A DNA stretch of 64,000 bases from Paenibacillus borealis. GTDB lineage: Bacteria; Bacillota; Bacilli; Paenibacillales; Paenibacillaceae. The stretch is taken from assembly GCF_000758665.1 (NCBI RefSeq), contig NZ_CP009285.1:4588001-4652000 (forward strand). The letters are read 5' to 3'. The notes under the pieces were generated by a model, which was given only the letters and a program-made list of their open reading frames with translations, had not been told where the DNA came from and did no database searches. This document shows positions 33,215-42,896 of the stretch, one piece after another (positions within the stretch are counted from its first letter, which is position 1; each line of letters starts with the position of its first letter). The position numbers and the translations under genes are program-made.

Positions 33215-34960
33215 ATGCTGCTGGAAGCGATGTACCATGTTCCCCGCGATAAATGGGCTTATGCCTACGATGCCACAACCATCCATCTGCGGGTGCGTAC
33301 CAAACGTGATGATGTGGACTACGTTGTTGCGCTCACTGGCGACAAATACGATTGGCAGCATACCTCTTATGACATTATTATGGAAAAGGCTGCCTCTGAC
33401 GATAAATTCGACTACTGGGAAGCGGCTGTCCGCCCCAAATATAAGCGCCTCAGCTATACTTTCAGGGTCAGCAAAGGTTCGGAGACGGTGTATCTGCTCG
33501 ACAACGGCATCCGTTCCGAATGCCCGCAGCCGCCCAACCACTTCTATGAGTTTCCTTATATACACGGGATTGACTTATTTAAAGTTCCCACCTGGGCGAA
33601 GGATGCGGTGTTCTATCAGATCATGACCGAGCGGTTCGCGAACGGCAATCCTTTGAATGATCCGGAAGGCACTGAACCGTGGGGCGGCAGACCGAAGCTC
33701 GATAACTTCTTTGGCGGTGACCTTCAGGGTGTGCTGGATCATCTGGATGATCTGCAGGAACTGGGTATCAATGCCGTCTATTTCACTCCCCTGTTCGTCT
33801 CCCCTTCCAACCATAAATACGACATCGTGGATTATAAAAAAGTCGACCCGCATTTCGGCGATAATGAGCTGCTGAAGAATGTCGTTGAAGAATGCCATAA
33901 ACGGGGCATCCGCGTCATGCTGGACGCCGTGTTCAACCACTGCAGTGACAAGTTCCCTCCATTCCAGGATGTTCTGGAAAAAGGCGAATTCTCCGTCTAC
34001 CGCGACTGGTTCCATATGAATTCTTTTCCGGCTGAGATTGTTGACGGTATACCCACTTACGACACGTTCGGCTTCTATGGCAATATGCCGAAGTTCAACA
34101 CCGCCAATCATGAAGTGAAGTCCTACCTGCTTGAGGTTGCAGAGTATTGGATCAAGGAGATCAGGGTGGATGGCTGGCGGCTGGATGTGGCCAATGAGGT
34201 CGATCATCATTTCTGGCGCGATTTCCGCAAAGTGGTCAAGGCTGCTAACCCGGATGCCTATATTGTCGGCGAAGTATGGAGTGATTCCTTAACCTGGCTG
34301 CTCGGAGACCAGTTTGATTCGGTAATGAATTATCCCTTCTCGGGTACGGTGCTGGAATTCTTCAACGGCGGGATGGACGGCATTACCTTCGGCCACCGGA
34401 TCGGCGGCCTGCTCATGCGTTATCCGCAGCAGACGAACGAGGTTGTTTTCAATCTGCTCGGCAGCCATGATACCCCCCGCCTGCTCACCGTCCTTGGTGA
34501 AGATAAACGCAAATTGAAGCTGACCGTCGTCTTCCTGTTCACGTTCATGGGCACTCCCTGTATCTATTACGGGGACGAAATCGGCCTGACCGGGGGGGAA
34601 GACCCGGACTGCCGCAAATGTATGGAATGGGATCAATCGAAGCAGGACCGTGAGCTGTATGACTTCTACCGGATGATGATCGCGCTGCGCAAGGAGCATA
34701 AAGCGCTCCGTGAAGGCCGCTTCCGGATTCTACAGGCCTGTGAGAATGACCCGTGCATCGTCTATGAGCGGGCAGACGAGCGGATTCATTTCACCGTCTG
34801 GATGAACAATTCACCGCAGTCCCGCACGCTCAGCCACCCGATGGAAACCGATGACTGGCTGGATGCGCTGACGGGAGAAGCAGTAGTGCCGGAAGCAGGG
34901 ATTATGCATGTTGCGCTTGATCCGTACGGGTACCGGATTCTGTACCGGAATCTAGATTGA
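33215..34960 (+). CDS. Alpha-glycosidase, GH13 (neopullulanase/cyclomaltodextrinase type)
   Basis: About 581 residues. The N-terminal beta-sandwich (CBM34-like, about 1-125) is followed by a GH13 barrel: VMLDAVFNHCSD (region I), DGWRLDVANEVDHHFW with the nucleophile Asp (region II), YIVGEVWSDSL with the acid/base Glu (region III), LLGSHDTPRLL with the third Asp (region IV). There is no signal peptide, so it acts on imported maltodextrins in the cytoplasm. AGGAGG precedes the ATG at 33215; an upstream ATG at 33179 lies in the leader repeat. Adjacent glycogen genes suggest a role in maltodextrin and glycogen turnover. Confidence 0.93.
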   Translation: MLLEAMYHVPRDKWAYAYDATTIHLRVRTKRDDVDYVVALTGDKYDWQHTSYDIIMEKAASDDKFDYWEAAVRPKYKRLSYTFRVSKGSETVYLLDNGIRSECPQPPNHFYEFPYIHGIDLFKVPTWAKDAVFYQIMTERFANGNPLNDPEGTEPWGGRPKLDNFFGGDLQGVLDHLDDLQELGINAVYFTPLFVSPSNHKYDIVDYKKVDPHFGDNELLKNVVEECHKRGIRVMLDAVFNHCSDKFPPFQDVLEKGEFSVYRDWFHMNSFPAEIVDGIPTYDTFGFYGNMPKFNTANHEVKSYLLEVAEYWIKEIRVDGWRLDVANEVDHHFWRDFRKVVKAANPDAYIVGEVWSDSLTWLLGDQFDSVMNYPFSGTVLEFFNGGMDGITFGHRIGGLLMRYPQQTNEVVFNLLGSHDTPRLLTVLGEDKRKLKLTVVFLFTFMGTPCIYYGDEIGLTGGEDPDCRKCMEWDQSKQDRELYDFYRMMIALRKEHKALREGRFRILQACENDPCIVYERADERIHFTVWMNNSPQSRTLSHPMETDDWLDALTGEAVVPEAGIMHVALDPYGYRILYRNLD

Positions 34961-34983
34961 GGGAAAAAGCTTTGTAAGTAGAC

Positions 34984-35025
34984 AAAGGGTGTTCTATAAG
35001 CCATGACATGGCCGGAGCACCCTTT
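34984..35025 (+). terminator. Terminator-like hairpin after alpha-glycosidase
   Basis: AAAGGGTG (34984-34991) and CACCCTTT (35018-35025) with an inner GCCAT/ATGGC pairing. It ends only 24 bp before the next ATG, and no long T-run follows. Confidence 0.6.
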
Positions 35026-35049
35026 ATCAATATAATGAGGGGGATTACG

Positions 35050-35421
35050 ATGATTGAACGGGAACAGATTATCAGAAACTATTTCAGGTCTTGGATAGAT
35101 AAGGATAATACAGTATTAGGAAAAATCTTCGGCCCAAACATCATCTATACGGAATGCTACGGACCTGAATATCATGGATTAGACACAATAACAAAATGGT
35201 TTGACGACTGGAATACGCGAGGTACGGTTCTGGTCTGGACGATAAAACAATTTATTCATCAAGGCAGCATGACTGCGGTGGAATGGTACTTCAAATGTGA
35301 GTATGAGTCAGAAACCGAAGCTTTTGACGGGGTCTCCTTAATTGAATTTAATCCGGACAACCTGATTGTAAATGTGAAAGAGTTCCAATCGAAAACACCA
35401 CATTATTATCCATATACATAA
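35050..35421 (+). CDS. NTF2/SnoaL-like family protein
   Basis: 123 residues starting MIEREQIIRNYFRSWIDKD, the opening of the SnoaL/NTF2-like cone fold. TIYTECYGPEYHGLDTITKW-like and VEWYFKCEYESE strands follow. Proteins of this kind are small-molecule isomerases, hydrolases or binding proteins; no catalytic set can be assigned. GAGGGGG lies 7 nt before the ATG at 35050. The ORF can be extended upstream to 35008 but through a hairpin. A strong terminator follows. Confidence 0.78.
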   Translation: MIEREQIIRNYFRSWIDKDNTVLGKIFGPNIIYTECYGPEYHGLDTITKWFDDWNTRGTVLVWTIKQFIHQGSMTAVEWYFKCEYESETEAFDGVSLIEFNPDNLIVNVKEFQSKTPHYYPYT

Positions 35422-35423
35422 TT

Positions 35424-35469
35424 AAAAAAGGCATTCCTCCAATCAAAGTGATCGGGGAATGCCTTTTTT
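35424..35469. terminator. Bidirectional rho-independent terminator
   Basis: AAAAAAGGCATTCC (35424-35437) and GGAATGCCTTTTTT (35456-35469), perfect arms with A- and T-runs, between the convergent NTF2-like gene and glgA. Confidence 0.92.
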
Positions 35470-35483
35470 ATATAATAGTTCTT

Positions 35484-36929
35484 CTACTGCTCTGCAACAG
35501 CTGCTTTATCCGAAATCTTGTTATAAATATCAATATACTGCTGCGCGGATACATTCCAGCTGTAATCGCCGGTGAATGCGTTCTTCGCTACTTTTTTCCA
35601 GTGCTCCGGCTTGTGGTAGAATGATACGGCGCGGCGGAGGGTGTGCATCATATCATGGGCATTATAGTCCTTGAACGTGAAGCCGTTGCCCTCTCCGGTC
35701 ACTTCGTTGTACGCATGAACAGTATCGTTCAGTCCGCCTGTCTCGCGTACCACCGGAATACTTCCATAACGCAGAGCCAGCAGCTGGCTGATGCCGCAAG
35801 GCTCAAATTTGGACGGCATCAGGAAGATATCGCTGGCAGCATAGATTTTGCGGGACAAGGCATCACTGAATGTAATCTGTGACGACAGCTTGGTCGGATA
35901 ACGCCACTGTGCCTCGCGGAACCAGCGTTCATAGACCTCATCCCCCGTGCCGAGCATTACAAACTGAATGTCGTCGTAATAGAGCAGCTCATCGAGAACC
36001 CGGGTCAGCAAATCCAGCCCTTTGGAATCAACGAGACGGGTAACCATAGCAACCATCGGAATATAAGGAGCTACAGGCAAGCCCAATTCCTGCTGGAGTC
36101 CCAGCTTGTTCTCGGCCTTCTTGATCAGGTTGGAACGGTAACGGGTGAAAATGGACGGATCGCTGGCCGGATTGTAGCTCTTAGTATCAATTCCGTTGAC
36201 AATCCCGCTCAGGGCATCTGAACGCGATGTCAGCAGTCCGTCCAGGCCATATCCATAATAAGGCGTACGGATTTCATCGGCATAGGTCGGACTGACCGTG
36301 GTGACATGATCACTGTAGACAATCCCGCCCTTCATATAGTTCACATTCCCGTAATACTCCACCCCAGGGAAATAGCTGTTGTCGAGACCGAGCAGCTCTC
36401 CCAGTACGGAATACGGGAACACGCCCTGATAGAGGAGATTATGTATGGTGAACACCGTACGCATCTCACTGTAGAACGGATTATGACGGTAATGCGCCTG
36501 CAGCAGCAGCGGAATTACCGCCGCATGCCAGTCATGGCAATGCAGGACATCCGGCTGGAAGTTAATCGCCGGCAGGCATTCAAGCACCGCCCGGTTGTAA
36601 AAGGCGAAACGTTCGCCGTCATCCATATATCCATAGATGCCGTCACGCCCGAAGTAATACTCATTATCGATAAAATATACAGGAACACCTTCAAAGATGA
36701 TCCGTTGAATCCCACAATACTGGTTGCGCCAGCCAATCGGCACATCCACCACTGCGATATGCTCCATTTGGGAAGAATACTTCTCTGCGATCCCTTTGTA
36801 TTTGGGCAGAATGACCCGTACATCCACTCCGGCTGCCTTAAGTGCCTTCGGCAGAGCACCGATGACATCGGCGAGTCCCCCTGTTTTGATAAATGGATGG
36901 GCTTCAGCCGCAGCAAATAGAACTTTCAT
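35484..36929 (-). CDS. glgA: Glycogen synthase GlgA (GT5)
   Basis: 481 residues with the GT5 starch/glycogen synthase signature. N-terminal KTGGLADVIGALPKAL (about 16-31) binds ADP-glucose, HCHDWHAAVIPLLL follows. The C-terminal domain has MVTRLVDSKGLDLLTRVL, LMPSKFEPCGISQLLALRYG with the catalytic Glu, and VRETGGLNDTV. Adds glucose from ADP-glucose to the non-reducing end of glycogen. GGGGGAATCTGG precedes the ATG. It follows glgB in the same direction with a 25-bp gap, so glgB-glgA form an operon divergent from glgC. Confidence 0.96.
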   Translation of the reverse strand: MKVLFAAAEAHPFIKTGGLADVIGALPKALKAAGVDVRVILPKYKGIAEKYSSQMEHIAVVDVPIGWRNQYCGIQRIIFEGVPVYFIDNEYYFGRDGIYGYMDDGERFAFYNRAVLECLPAINFQPDVLHCHDWHAAVIPLLLQAHYRHNPFYSEMRTVFTIHNLLYQGVFPYSVLGELLGLDNSYFPGVEYYGNVNYMKGGIVYSDHVTTVSPTYADEIRTPYYGYGLDGLLTSRSDALSGIVNGIDTKSYNPASDPSIFTRYRSNLIKKAENKLGLQQELGLPVAPYIPMVAMVTRLVDSKGLDLLTRVLDELLYYDDIQFVMLGTGDEVYERWFREAQWRYPTKLSSQITFSDALSRKIYAASDIFLMPSKFEPCGISQLLALRYGSIPVVRETGGLNDTVHAYNEVTGEGNGFTFKDYNAHDMMHTLRRAVSFYHKPEHWKKVAKNAFTGDYSWNVSAQQYIDIYNKISDKAAVAEQ

Positions 36930-36954
36930 CCAGATTCCCCCTTAGATAAATGAA

Positions 36955-38874
36955 TTAGTTAACTGTTTTGCGTCCGGATTTCTTGAGCACCAGGAATCCC
37001 AGCGGCGGAATAGTCAGCTCCAGGCTGTTCAGCTGGTTATGCCATTCCTTCTTCACACTCTTAACAGGTTCATTATGAATGCCGGAGCCGCCGTATTCAC
37101 GGGTCTCCGAGCTGAATATCTCCTCATAGGTCCCTGGACGCGGCACACCGATACGGTAATTGCGGCGTTCCACCGGCTGGAAATTGATAATAACCAGTAA
37201 GGTATCAACTGGTCTCTTTCCTCTGCGGATGTAGGAGGCAATACTCTGGCCGCTGTCATCGGCGTCAATCCACTGGTAGCCCTCCATGTCATGATCCAGC
37301 TCCCACAGCGCCTTCTCTGTGAGATAGAGCTTATTCAGAGCGGCTGTGTAGGCCAGCATCCGGCGGTGGGCTTCATAATCCAACAGCAGCCAGTCGAGCT
37401 GGTCCTGATCCTTCCATTCGATGAATTGTCCGAATTCGCCGCCCATGAACAGCAGCTTTTTACCCGGATGACTGATCTGGTAACCGAGCAGCACCCGCAG
37501 ACCGGCGAACTTCTGCTCATACGAGCCGGGCATTTTGTTCAGCAGCGACTTCTTGCCGTGGACCACTTCGTCATGGGACAGAGGCAGTGTGTAGTTCTCG
37601 GCATAGGCATAGACGATGGGGAAGGTCAACAAATTATGATGGTAGGGACGCGCCCCGAAATCATGTTCTATGTAACCAAGAGTGTCATTCATCCAGCCCA
37701 TGTTCCATTTGTAATTGAAGCCAAGCCCCCCTTCATGAACAGGTGAGGTTACGCCCGGCCAGGCGCTGGATTCTTCGGCCATCATCAGCGCTTTCGGATA
37801 ATATTGAAAAATCGTCATATTCAACCGCTGGATGAACGCGATTGCTTCCAGATTCTCAAGGCCGCCGTTCTTGTTCTTTCTGTACTGATGGTGCTGCTTC
37901 TCGAAATCAAGCCGCAGCATACTGGTTACAGCATCTACCCGCATACCATCAATATGATACTTTTCAAACCAGAATAGTGCATTAGAGATCAGGAATGAGG
38001 AAATTTCCGGTTTGCTGAAGTCAAAGGATAGTGTGCCCCAGCCCGGCTTCTCAGCCAGCATCGGATCTTCATATTCATACAGCGGTGAACCGTCGAACAT
38101 TCTCAGACCATGGGCATCCTTGGCAAAATGTGCCGGAACCCAGTCGAGGATGACCCCAATGCCGGCTTGGTGCAGCTGGTCAATCAGATACATCAGATCC
38201 TGCGGTTCTCCAAAGCGGCTGGTGGCCGCAAAGTAACCGGTTCCCTGATACCCCCATGACAAATCATACGGGTGTTCAGCAAGCGGCATAAATTCTACAT
38301 GGGTATAACTCATCTCCGTAAGATACGGGATCAGCAGGCTGCTCATTTCTCTATAAGTATAAAGTTCCCCATCTTCCTTCTGGCGCCAGGTGCCGAAGTG
38401 CATTTCATAAATATTCATTGGCGCATTGTAAGGGGCTTTGCTCTTCCGGCGCCACGCGGCGTCTCCCCATTTGTAACCGTCCAGATTGGCCACAACGGAA
38501 GCGGTGGCCGGACGCACCTCAGCTTTGAAAGCGTAAGGATCAGCCTTGAGGAAGCTTGTTCCATCCGCACCAGTAATCCTGTATTTGTAAAAAGTTCCCG
38601 GCTCTATACCCGGAAAAAAACGACTCCAAAATCCTGAATCGGGTATCTTATATAACGAGTCGGAATCCAATGTTCCATCCCAGCTGTTATGATCACCAGC
38701 CAGTCCTACATATGCCGCATGAGGAGCCCACACGGTAAAGCGAACGCCGGCTTGCCCTTCTTCCACGGCAATGTGCGCGCCAAGCATCGTATAGCTGCGA
38801 TAATTCGTGCCCTCATGGAACAGATAAATATCTTCAGATGACGGGAGGTTTACTGTTTTAGGTATTTCGGCCAA
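36955..38874 (-). CDS. glgB: 1,4-alpha-glucan branching enzyme GlgB
   Basis: 639 residues. N-terminal CBM48 (about 35-125, FTVWAPHAAYVGLAGDHNSW) and a GH13 barrel: ILDWVPAHFAKDAHGL, DGMRVDAVTSML with the nucleophile Asp, MMAEESSAWPGVT with the acid/base Glu, and LSHDEVVHGKKSL with the third Asp. Creates alpha-1,6 branches in glycogen. The start is a TTG at 38874 with AAGGTGGTGA 4 nt upstream; no ATG in frame is better placed. It is divergent from glgC, with a cre-like palindrome between. Confidence 0.96.
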   Translation of the reverse strand: MAEIPKTVNLPSSEDIYLFHEGTNYRSYTMLGAHIAVEEGQAGVRFTVWAPHAAYVGLAGDHNSWDGTLDSDSLYKIPDSGFWSRFFPGIEPGTFYKYRITGADGTSFLKADPYAFKAEVRPATASVVANLDGYKWGDAAWRRKSKAPYNAPMNIYEMHFGTWRQKEDGELYTYREMSSLLIPYLTEMSYTHVEFMPLAEHPYDLSWGYQGTGYFAATSRFGEPQDLMYLIDQLHQAGIGVILDWVPAHFAKDAHGLRMFDGSPLYEYEDPMLAEKPGWGTLSFDFSKPEISSFLISNALFWFEKYHIDGMRVDAVTSMLRLDFEKQHHQYRKNKNGGLENLEAIAFIQRLNMTIFQYYPKALMMAEESSAWPGVTSPVHEGGLGFNYKWNMGWMNDTLGYIEHDFGARPYHHNLLTFPIVYAYAENYTLPLSHDEVVHGKKSLLNKMPGSYEQKFAGLRVLLGYQISHPGKKLLFMGGEFGQFIEWKDQDQLDWLLLDYEAHRRMLAYTAALNKLYLTEKALWELDHDMEGYQWIDADDSGQSIASYIRRGKRPVDTLLVIINFQPVERRNYRIGVPRPGTYEEIFSSETREYGGSGIHNEPVKSVKKEWHNQLNSLELTIPPLGFLVLKKSGRKTVN

Positions 38875-39032
38875 ATCATCACCACCTTAGTATATAGGAT
38901 GCACCTATTACATTACCCCAATCAGTACCGTTTGAAAATGATTTTGCGGGCAAATTCAGTGATTTCTGAATAAAGAAAATAATTAATGTAATTTTTCCTG
39001 ATTCACAGCAATATAATTCACCTATGTCGTTT

Positions 39033-39042
39033 CAAGCGCTTG
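39033..39042. promoter_or_regulatory. cre-like palindrome between glgB and glgC
   Basis: CAAGCGCTTG is a perfect 10-bp palindrome; the wider site TTCAAGCGCTTGCC agrees with 11 of 14 positions of the Bacillus cre consensus. It lies about 50 bp before glgC and could place glycogen genes under CcpA control. Confidence 0.42.
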
Positions 39043-39091
39043 CCCGAAGGTTATATTACAAGCATTGACAAAAAAATGGGAGGGATAACAA

Positions 39092-40315
39092 ATGAGTAAA
39101 AAAGATTGTATCGCCATGCTCCTGGCTGGCGGGGAAGGCCGCAGATTAGCCCCCTTGACCTCCAGTATGGCTAAGCCTGCAGTCCCTTTCGGAGGACAGT
39201 ATAGAATCATTGATTTTCCCCTCAGTAACTGTGTGAATTCCAAGATCGACACGATTGGGGTACTAACACAATATGAAGCCGATTCCTTGCATAAGCATAT
39301 TGGTGAAGGCGAACCTTGGGGACTGCACAGCCGCAGCGACAAAGGCGTGAAGCTGCTTCCTTCAGGGATTGAAGGCAGAGACAGCTACTCGGGCACAGCC
39401 GATGCCATTTATAAGAACATTGAATACATTGACAGCCAGAATCCGGAGCATGTGCTTATCCTGTCTGCAGATCATATCTATCATATGGATTACCGCAAAA
39501 TGCTCAATTACCATGTAGGCAAAGCTGCCAAGGCCACCATTTCTGTAATGGAAGTGCCTTGGGATGAAGCCAGCCGCTTCGGTGTAATGAACGTTAATGA
39601 TGATCTCCAGATCTCTGAATTTGCCGAGAAGCCAAAGGTACCGAAGAGCAACCTTGCTTCTATGGGGATATATATGTTTGAGTGGGCGTATCTGAAAGCC
39701 TATTTGCTGCGGGATGCCGCCAACCCTGAATCCGGCCATGACTTCGGCAAAGATGTAATTCCGTCCATGCTGGACGCAAACGACGAATTGTTTGCATACC
39801 GCTTTGAGGGTTACTGGAGAGATGTAGGTACTGTTGACAGCCTCTGGGAGGCACATATGGATCTGCTGCAGTCCGAGGATGGCTTCAAACTCGACAACTC
39901 CCGCTGGCCGATGTACAGCCGGGCCTACCGTACGAAGCTGGCAGCCTATAAACCCCGGGTTCAGGCACCTCCTGCAGATTGCCTGATGCACGAATCCTGC
40001 ACGATGGAAGGCAGTCTTCACCGTTCTGTGATCTTCGGCGGTGTAGAGATCGGCAAGCTAAGCAAGATCAAACAGAGTGTAATTATGCCGGGTGTCCGCA
40101 TCGGCCGCGGTGTTCTGATTGAGAATGCGATTATCGGTGAGGGAGCAGTCATCAAAGACGGCGCTGTGATTAAAGGCAGCGCGGACAATATTGTTGTTGT
40201 CGGCCCGCATGAGATCGTAGCAGCCAAACCAATCATCCGTACCCAGCCTTCCCGTCTCCTTCAGGAAGTCTATGAGAAGACCGGCCGTCTGCGCGCGGAA
40301 GGGATGCCTTCATAA
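39092..40315 (+). CDS. glgC: Glucose-1-phosphate adenylyltransferase GlgC
   Basis: 407 residues. Nucleotidyltransferase start [20 protein letters not shown] (about 8-27) with [37 protein letters not shown] and the C-terminal left-handed beta-helix (about 295-390). Makes ADP-glucose from ATP and glucose-1-phosphate, the committed step of glycogen synthesis. GGGAGGG lies 8 nt before the ATG. No glgD partner follows, so it may act alone, or a partner may lie elsewhere. A strong terminator closes the unit. Confidence 0.95.
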   Translation: MSKKDCIAMLLAGGEGRRLAPLTSSMAKPAVPFGGQYRIIDFPLSNCVNSKIDTIGVLTQYEADSLHKHIGEGEPWGLHSRSDKGVKLLPSGIEGRDSYSGTADAIYKNIEYIDSQNPEHVLILSADHIYHMDYRKMLNYHVGKAAKATISVMEVPWDEASRFGVMNVNDDLQISEFAEKPKVPKSNLASMGIYMFEWAYLKAYLLRDAANPESGHDFGKDVIPSMLDANDELFAYRFEGYWRDVGTVDSLWEAHMDLLQSEDGFKLDNSRWPMYSRAYRTKLAAYKPRVQAPPADCLMHESCTMEGSLHRSVIFGGVEIGKLSKIKQSVIMPGVRIGRGVLIENAIIGEGAVIKDGAVIKGSADNIVVVGPHEIVAAKPIIRTQPSRLLQEVYEKTGRLRAEGMPS

Positions 40316-40343
40316 TCTAACATCAGCCTTAGGGCTGTTACAT

Positions 40344-40390
40344 AAAAGGGATACAGCTACGGTCCATCGGCCTTCTGCTGTATCCCTTTT
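40344..40390. terminator. Bidirectional rho-independent terminator
   Basis: AAAAGGGATACAGC (40344-40357) and GCTGTATCCCTTTT (40377-40390), perfect arms between glgC and the convergent GNAT gene. Confidence 0.9.
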
Positions 40391-40407
40391 GTCTATGCTT
40401 CATATAA

Positions 40408-41493
40408 TTATCGTCCGGGGTTGCGGTTCGCTCTCCAGTCCCTGTCTAGAATGCCCATCTCGATGCAATCGGCATAACGCCCTCCGAATAGAGCGGCCTC
40501 ACGTGAGACCCCTTCACGGGTAAAACCTGCTGTCTCGTAGGTTTTCTGTGCCGCCGTGTTGAAATCGAAGACTCCAAGGGATATCCGGTGCAGCCGCAGC
40601 CCGTCAAAGCCGATACGCAGGACTTCACGGACCATCTGCAGTCCGATTCCACGCCCTTGGCTCCCGGGATCGACGATGACCCGGCTTATTCTGGCCGAGC
40701 CGTTCTCACGGTCAATCATGGATAAGCTAATATGCCCAACCGCTTGGCCGGTAGCTCTAAGCACTGCGCAGTAGACCAGCAGACTGGACTCTCCCGGATG
40801 ATTCGCTACGTCCAGATAACGCTCAAGCTGCCGGTCATCCAGAGGATAGGATAAGGAAGGGCCCGCCCACGTCTTCAAGTACTCCGGGGAAACACTCCAT
40901 TCCCTCATTAAAGTGTAATCAGCTTCCCCCATGTACCGGAGAATTACGCTGCCCGAATCACCGGTTTCCGCTTCATACTCATACAGGTTAACCAACCGGC
41001 CTGCTCCAACATCACGCGTACCCATATAACGAAAGCCCATGCTCTGATAATAACGGTTAAGCTTAATATTATGGGCTACCGTATCCAGCCTGAGTCCGGT
41101 ACATCCCCGTTCTTCCGCTATCCGTAACGCATAACGGATCATCTGCCCCCCAAGCCCCAAGCCGCGGTAGGATTTGGCTACAGCAAGCCGGTGCAGATAG
41201 GCGTAGGATTCGTCATTGCGGTCTCCCCAGTACTGGACATCACTGAACTGAAGGGTGAACATCCCGGCAAGAGCCGCCCCCTCCATGGCCAGATAAACCT
41301 CTCTGCTGCTGAAATAATCCTCCACATCGCGGATGCTGAATTGCCCGGGCGTCCACTGGTTTATTCCTTTGCTCTCCATCCAGCCTGCCGCTTCACGGAG
41401 GAGCTTCAGAACATCCGCTGCATGTTCGCGTTCACCGCGGATCATCTCAAACCTTTGATTGGAGAAAGAGTTGCCTGATACTTGTGTATTCAT
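40408..41493 (-). CDS. Protein with two GNAT acetyltransferase domains
   Basis: 361 residues. The first GNAT domain (about 12-165) has VAKSYRGLGLGGQMIRYAL as its acetyl-CoA loop. The second (about 180-350) has VDPGSQGRGIGLQMVREVL and is of the RimJ/RimL kind. The substrates are unknown. Its ATG overlaps the stop codon of the histidine kinase gene by 4 nt (ATGA), so it is translated with the two-component genes and is probably the last gene of that operon. Confidence 0.85.
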   Translation of the reverse strand: MNTQVSGNSFSNQRFEMIRGEREHAADVLKLLREAAGWMESKGINQWTPGQFSIRDVEDYFSSREVYLAMEGAALAGMFTLQFSDVQYWGDRNDESYAYLHRLAVAKSYRGLGLGGQMIRYALRIAEERGCTGLRLDTVAHNIKLNRYYQSMGFRYMGTRDVGAGRLVNLYEYEAETGDSGSVILRYMGEADYTLMREWSVSPEYLKTWAGPSLSYPLDDRQLERYLDVANHPGESSLLVYCAVLRATGQAVGHISLSMIDRENGSARISRVIVDPGSQGRGIGLQMVREVLRIGFDGLRLHRISLGVFDFNTAAQKTYETAGFTREGVSREAALFGGRYADCIEMGILDRDWRANRNPGR

Positions 41494-42896
41494 GCCTTCT
41501 CCTCCTGTACATCGTCAAGCGGCAGGATAACGGTAACCTGTGTACCTTTGCCAAGCTCGCTGTCCATTTCCAACTTACCGTTATGAAGCTCTACTATCTG
41601 CTGGGAGATGGCAAGCCCAAGCCCCGTTCCGCCGTTGAGCGCATCGACCTGGAAGAACCGGTCCCGCACTCTGGACAGATGCGCTTCACTGATGCCGATC
41701 CCGCTATCTCTTACTATTACGGCCATCTCGGTATTCGTTAAGCGTTCAGCGGACAGGACGATACTGGAATCCTCAGGCGAGAACTTCACAGCATTGTCCA
41801 CCAGATTGAGGAACACCTGCTTCAGGCGGTTCGCATCGCCTCTTATAAAGATTGTGTCTTCACATTCCAGCAGCAGGTGAATCCGCTTCTTCTCGGCCTT
41901 GGCCCAGATATTCAGCAGGGTCTCCTGCAGCAGCACCTTAATATCCACCTGGGCAATCGACAGCTTCATTTCGTTCTGCTGCAGCTTGGAGAAGTCAAGA
42001 ATCTCTTCCACCAGGCCGATCAGCCGGTCGCTCTCCTTCGAGATGATGCCCATGCCCAGCTTGGTTTCCTCAGGATCGTAGCCGCCGGAGATCAGGGTCT
42101 CACTCCAGCCCTTGATGCTGGTCAGCGGGGTCCGCAGCTCATGGGAGATCGAAGAAATGAAATCATCCTTAATCTGATTACTGCGGACAATCTCCTCCGC
42201 CATATAATTCAGCGTGGAAGCCAGCTCACCGATCTCATACCGGTAATCCCCTTTGATGCGGGTGGTGAATTTCCCCTTGGCCATCTGCGCTGACACCGCC
42301 GTGATATTATTGAGCGGCCGCACGATGGAATTAGCGAGACCGATGCTGAACAGGACCACGATCATCATAACTGCCGCCCCGATGCCGATGGAGAGCAGAG
42401 TCAGATTAAGCAGATCATTGTTGACCCCCTCCATCGAAGTCAGGTACCGCAGGATATAAGTCTCATGCGAGTTGATCTGGACCATCTTGGAGACGGCCAT
42501 TACACTCTCATTCGTCCCTGCCTGCCGGCCCACCCAGCGCCCGACACTTCCGCCTACAGCCTCAGGAACATCACTAGTTGTAATGGTCCGGTCCGGCTGA
42601 AATCCGGTGGAACTGGTAATGATATCCCCATTCAATGTGAGAACTTCAAGCTCCGTATACTCCAGATTGAAGAAGTCGAGCAGATTCAGCAGCTGATTCG
42701 GCGATCTTTCTGCTGAAAATTCATATTTAACGAAAGTCTCCCCCGCACTGATATGAGTGGTGATTTTGCTGTAGATGCTGTCGTAATAATACGTCCGGAT
42801 CGCCAGCAGAAAAATAGTCTCCACGAGGAGAAGCGCCACAAAGACTACAAGAATATAGTGCAGTACGATCTGTCTGCGCATCCCCTTTTTAATCAT
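41490..42896 (-). CDS. Sensor histidine kinase with HAMP domain
   Basis: 468 residues. TM1 (about 12-32), an extracytoplasmic sensor of about 130 residues with a PAS-like strand pattern, TM2 (about 165-188), HAMP (about 189-240), HisKA box SSISHELRTPLTSIKGW (phospho-His about 252), then HATPase with NLVDNAVKFSP, DSGIGIS and GTGLGLAISQQ. The start is the ATG at 42896, which overlaps the regulator's stop (ATGA). It signals to the adjacent response regulator. What it senses is unknown; the lipoprotein encoded upstream is a candidate accessory sensor. Confidence 0.93.
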   Translation of the reverse strand: MIKKGMRRQIVLHYILVVFVALLLVETIFLLAIRTYYYDSIYSKITTHISAGETFVKYEFSAERSPNQLLNLLDFFNLEYTELEVLTLNGDIITSSTGFQPDRTITTSDVPEAVGGSVGRWVGRQAGTNESVMAVSKMVQINSHETYILRYLTSMEGVNNDLLNLTLLSIGIGAAVMMIVVLFSIGLANSIVRPLNNITAVSAQMAKGKFTTRIKGDYRYEIGELASTLNYMAEEIVRSNQIKDDFISSISHELRTPLTSIKGWSETLISGGYDPEETKLGMGIISKESDRLIGLVEEILDFSKLQQNEMKLSIAQVDIKVLLQETLLNIWAKAEKKRIHLLLECEDTIFIRGDANRLKQVFLNLVDNAVKFSPEDSSIVLSAERLTNTEMAVIVRDSGIGISEAHLSRVRDRFFQVDALNGGTGLGLAISQQIVELHNGKLEMDSELGKGTQVTVILPLDDVQEEKA

